DNA of 6,739 nt from Bacteroidetes bacterium UBA6491. GTDB lineage: Bacteria > Bacteroidota > Bacteroidia > NS11-12g > UBA9320. The translations under genes and the position numbers were made by a program. Within the stretch, counting starts at the first letter, position 1, and each line of letters begins with the position of its first letter. The notes under the pieces are model-generated. The model was not told the DNA's origin. It made no database searches and saw nothing but the letters and a program-made list of their open reading frames with translations. Positions 6,612-6,739 of this stretch are shown here, in pieces. The DNA lies in NCBI GenBank assembly GCA_002436505.1, contig DJML01000005.1, positions 1 to 6,739 of the forward strand, written 5' to 3'.

Positions 6612-6739
6612 CTAGATTTCCTGGTTAACATCCCACTGTTCCAGATAGTCGGCGACTCGGCGTACAAATTGTCCTCCAAGGGCACCATCGACCACTCTAT
6701 GGTCATAGGAATGAGATAGATACATCATGTGCCTGATAC
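6612..6739 (-). CDS. 2-oxoacid dehydrogenase complex E2 acyltransferase, C-terminal end only
   Basis: Only the last 41 codons are in the window; the gene continues past the right edge. The visible peptide, MMYLSHSYDHRVVDGALGG and a further 20 residues ending WDVNQEI, is the C-terminus of the acyltransferase catalytic domain. It includes the active-site motif DHRVVDGA, whose His and Asp catalyse transfer of the acyl group from dihydrolipoamide to coenzyme A. The lipoyl and E1/E3-binding domains would lie outside. The fragment cannot tell whether the complex acts on pyruvate, 2-oxoglutarate or branched-chain oxoacids, so no symbol is given. Its TAG stop at 6612-6614 is separated by one base from the kdsB ATG, an arrangement that usually means a shared transcript. 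Confidence 0.9.
   Translation of the reverse strand, partial: IRHMMYLSHSYDHRVVDGALGGQFVRRVADYLEQWDVNQEI

Noticed and set aside
6611..6706. A 32-residue N-terminal extension of KdsB
   Set aside because: This part is a different frame of the E2 C-terminus. The KdsB family begins at MNSLVIIPARYASSR, which matches the ATG at 6610.

Overview
This is an ordinary chromosomal stretch from a member of the Bacteroidota, probably a Cytophagales-type marine or soil bacterium. The assignment rests on several signs: the CTP synthase P-loop written GGVTSSLGKG, as is usual in that phylum; a membrane PAS protein with the IAWIQSHELRAPLSR phospho-acceptor helix typical of the group; a perfect TAnnTTTG-type -7 box upstream of pyrG; and mostly A-rich leaders in place of Shine-Dalgarno sequences. 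The genus cannot be fixed from the window.

All six recognisable genes are on the minus strand, so they are transcribed from the right edge toward the left. In that order they are: the last 41 codons of a 2-oxoacid dehydrogenase E2 acyltransferase (6612-6739); kdsB, CMP-Kdo synthetase (5831-6610), one base after the E2 stop codon; an 84-base gap with a candidate promoter and a weak leader hairpin; pyrG, CTP synthase (4118-5746); a 332-base gap with two inverted repeats; a two-PAS membrane protein with a histidine-phosphotransfer domain but no ATPase domain (2535-3785); a YgiD/DODA-type extradiol dioxygenase (1599-2480); and an ABC-F translation ATPase (1-1502) that runs off the left edge and lacks its last part.

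The clearest functional link is kdsB-pyrG: PyrG makes CTP and KdsB spends CTP to activate Kdo for lipopolysaccharide. E2 and kdsB look co-transcribed and perhaps translationally coupled. The PAS protein and the dioxygenase are close enough (54 bases) to share a transcript, and the ABC-F gene follows after 96 bases. No mobile element, CRISPR array, tRNA, rRNA or defence locus is visible, and I see no convincing undescribed system. The points most worth checking are the kinase-like protein without a catalytic domain, the dyads upstream of it, and a substitution in a conserved KdsB motif.
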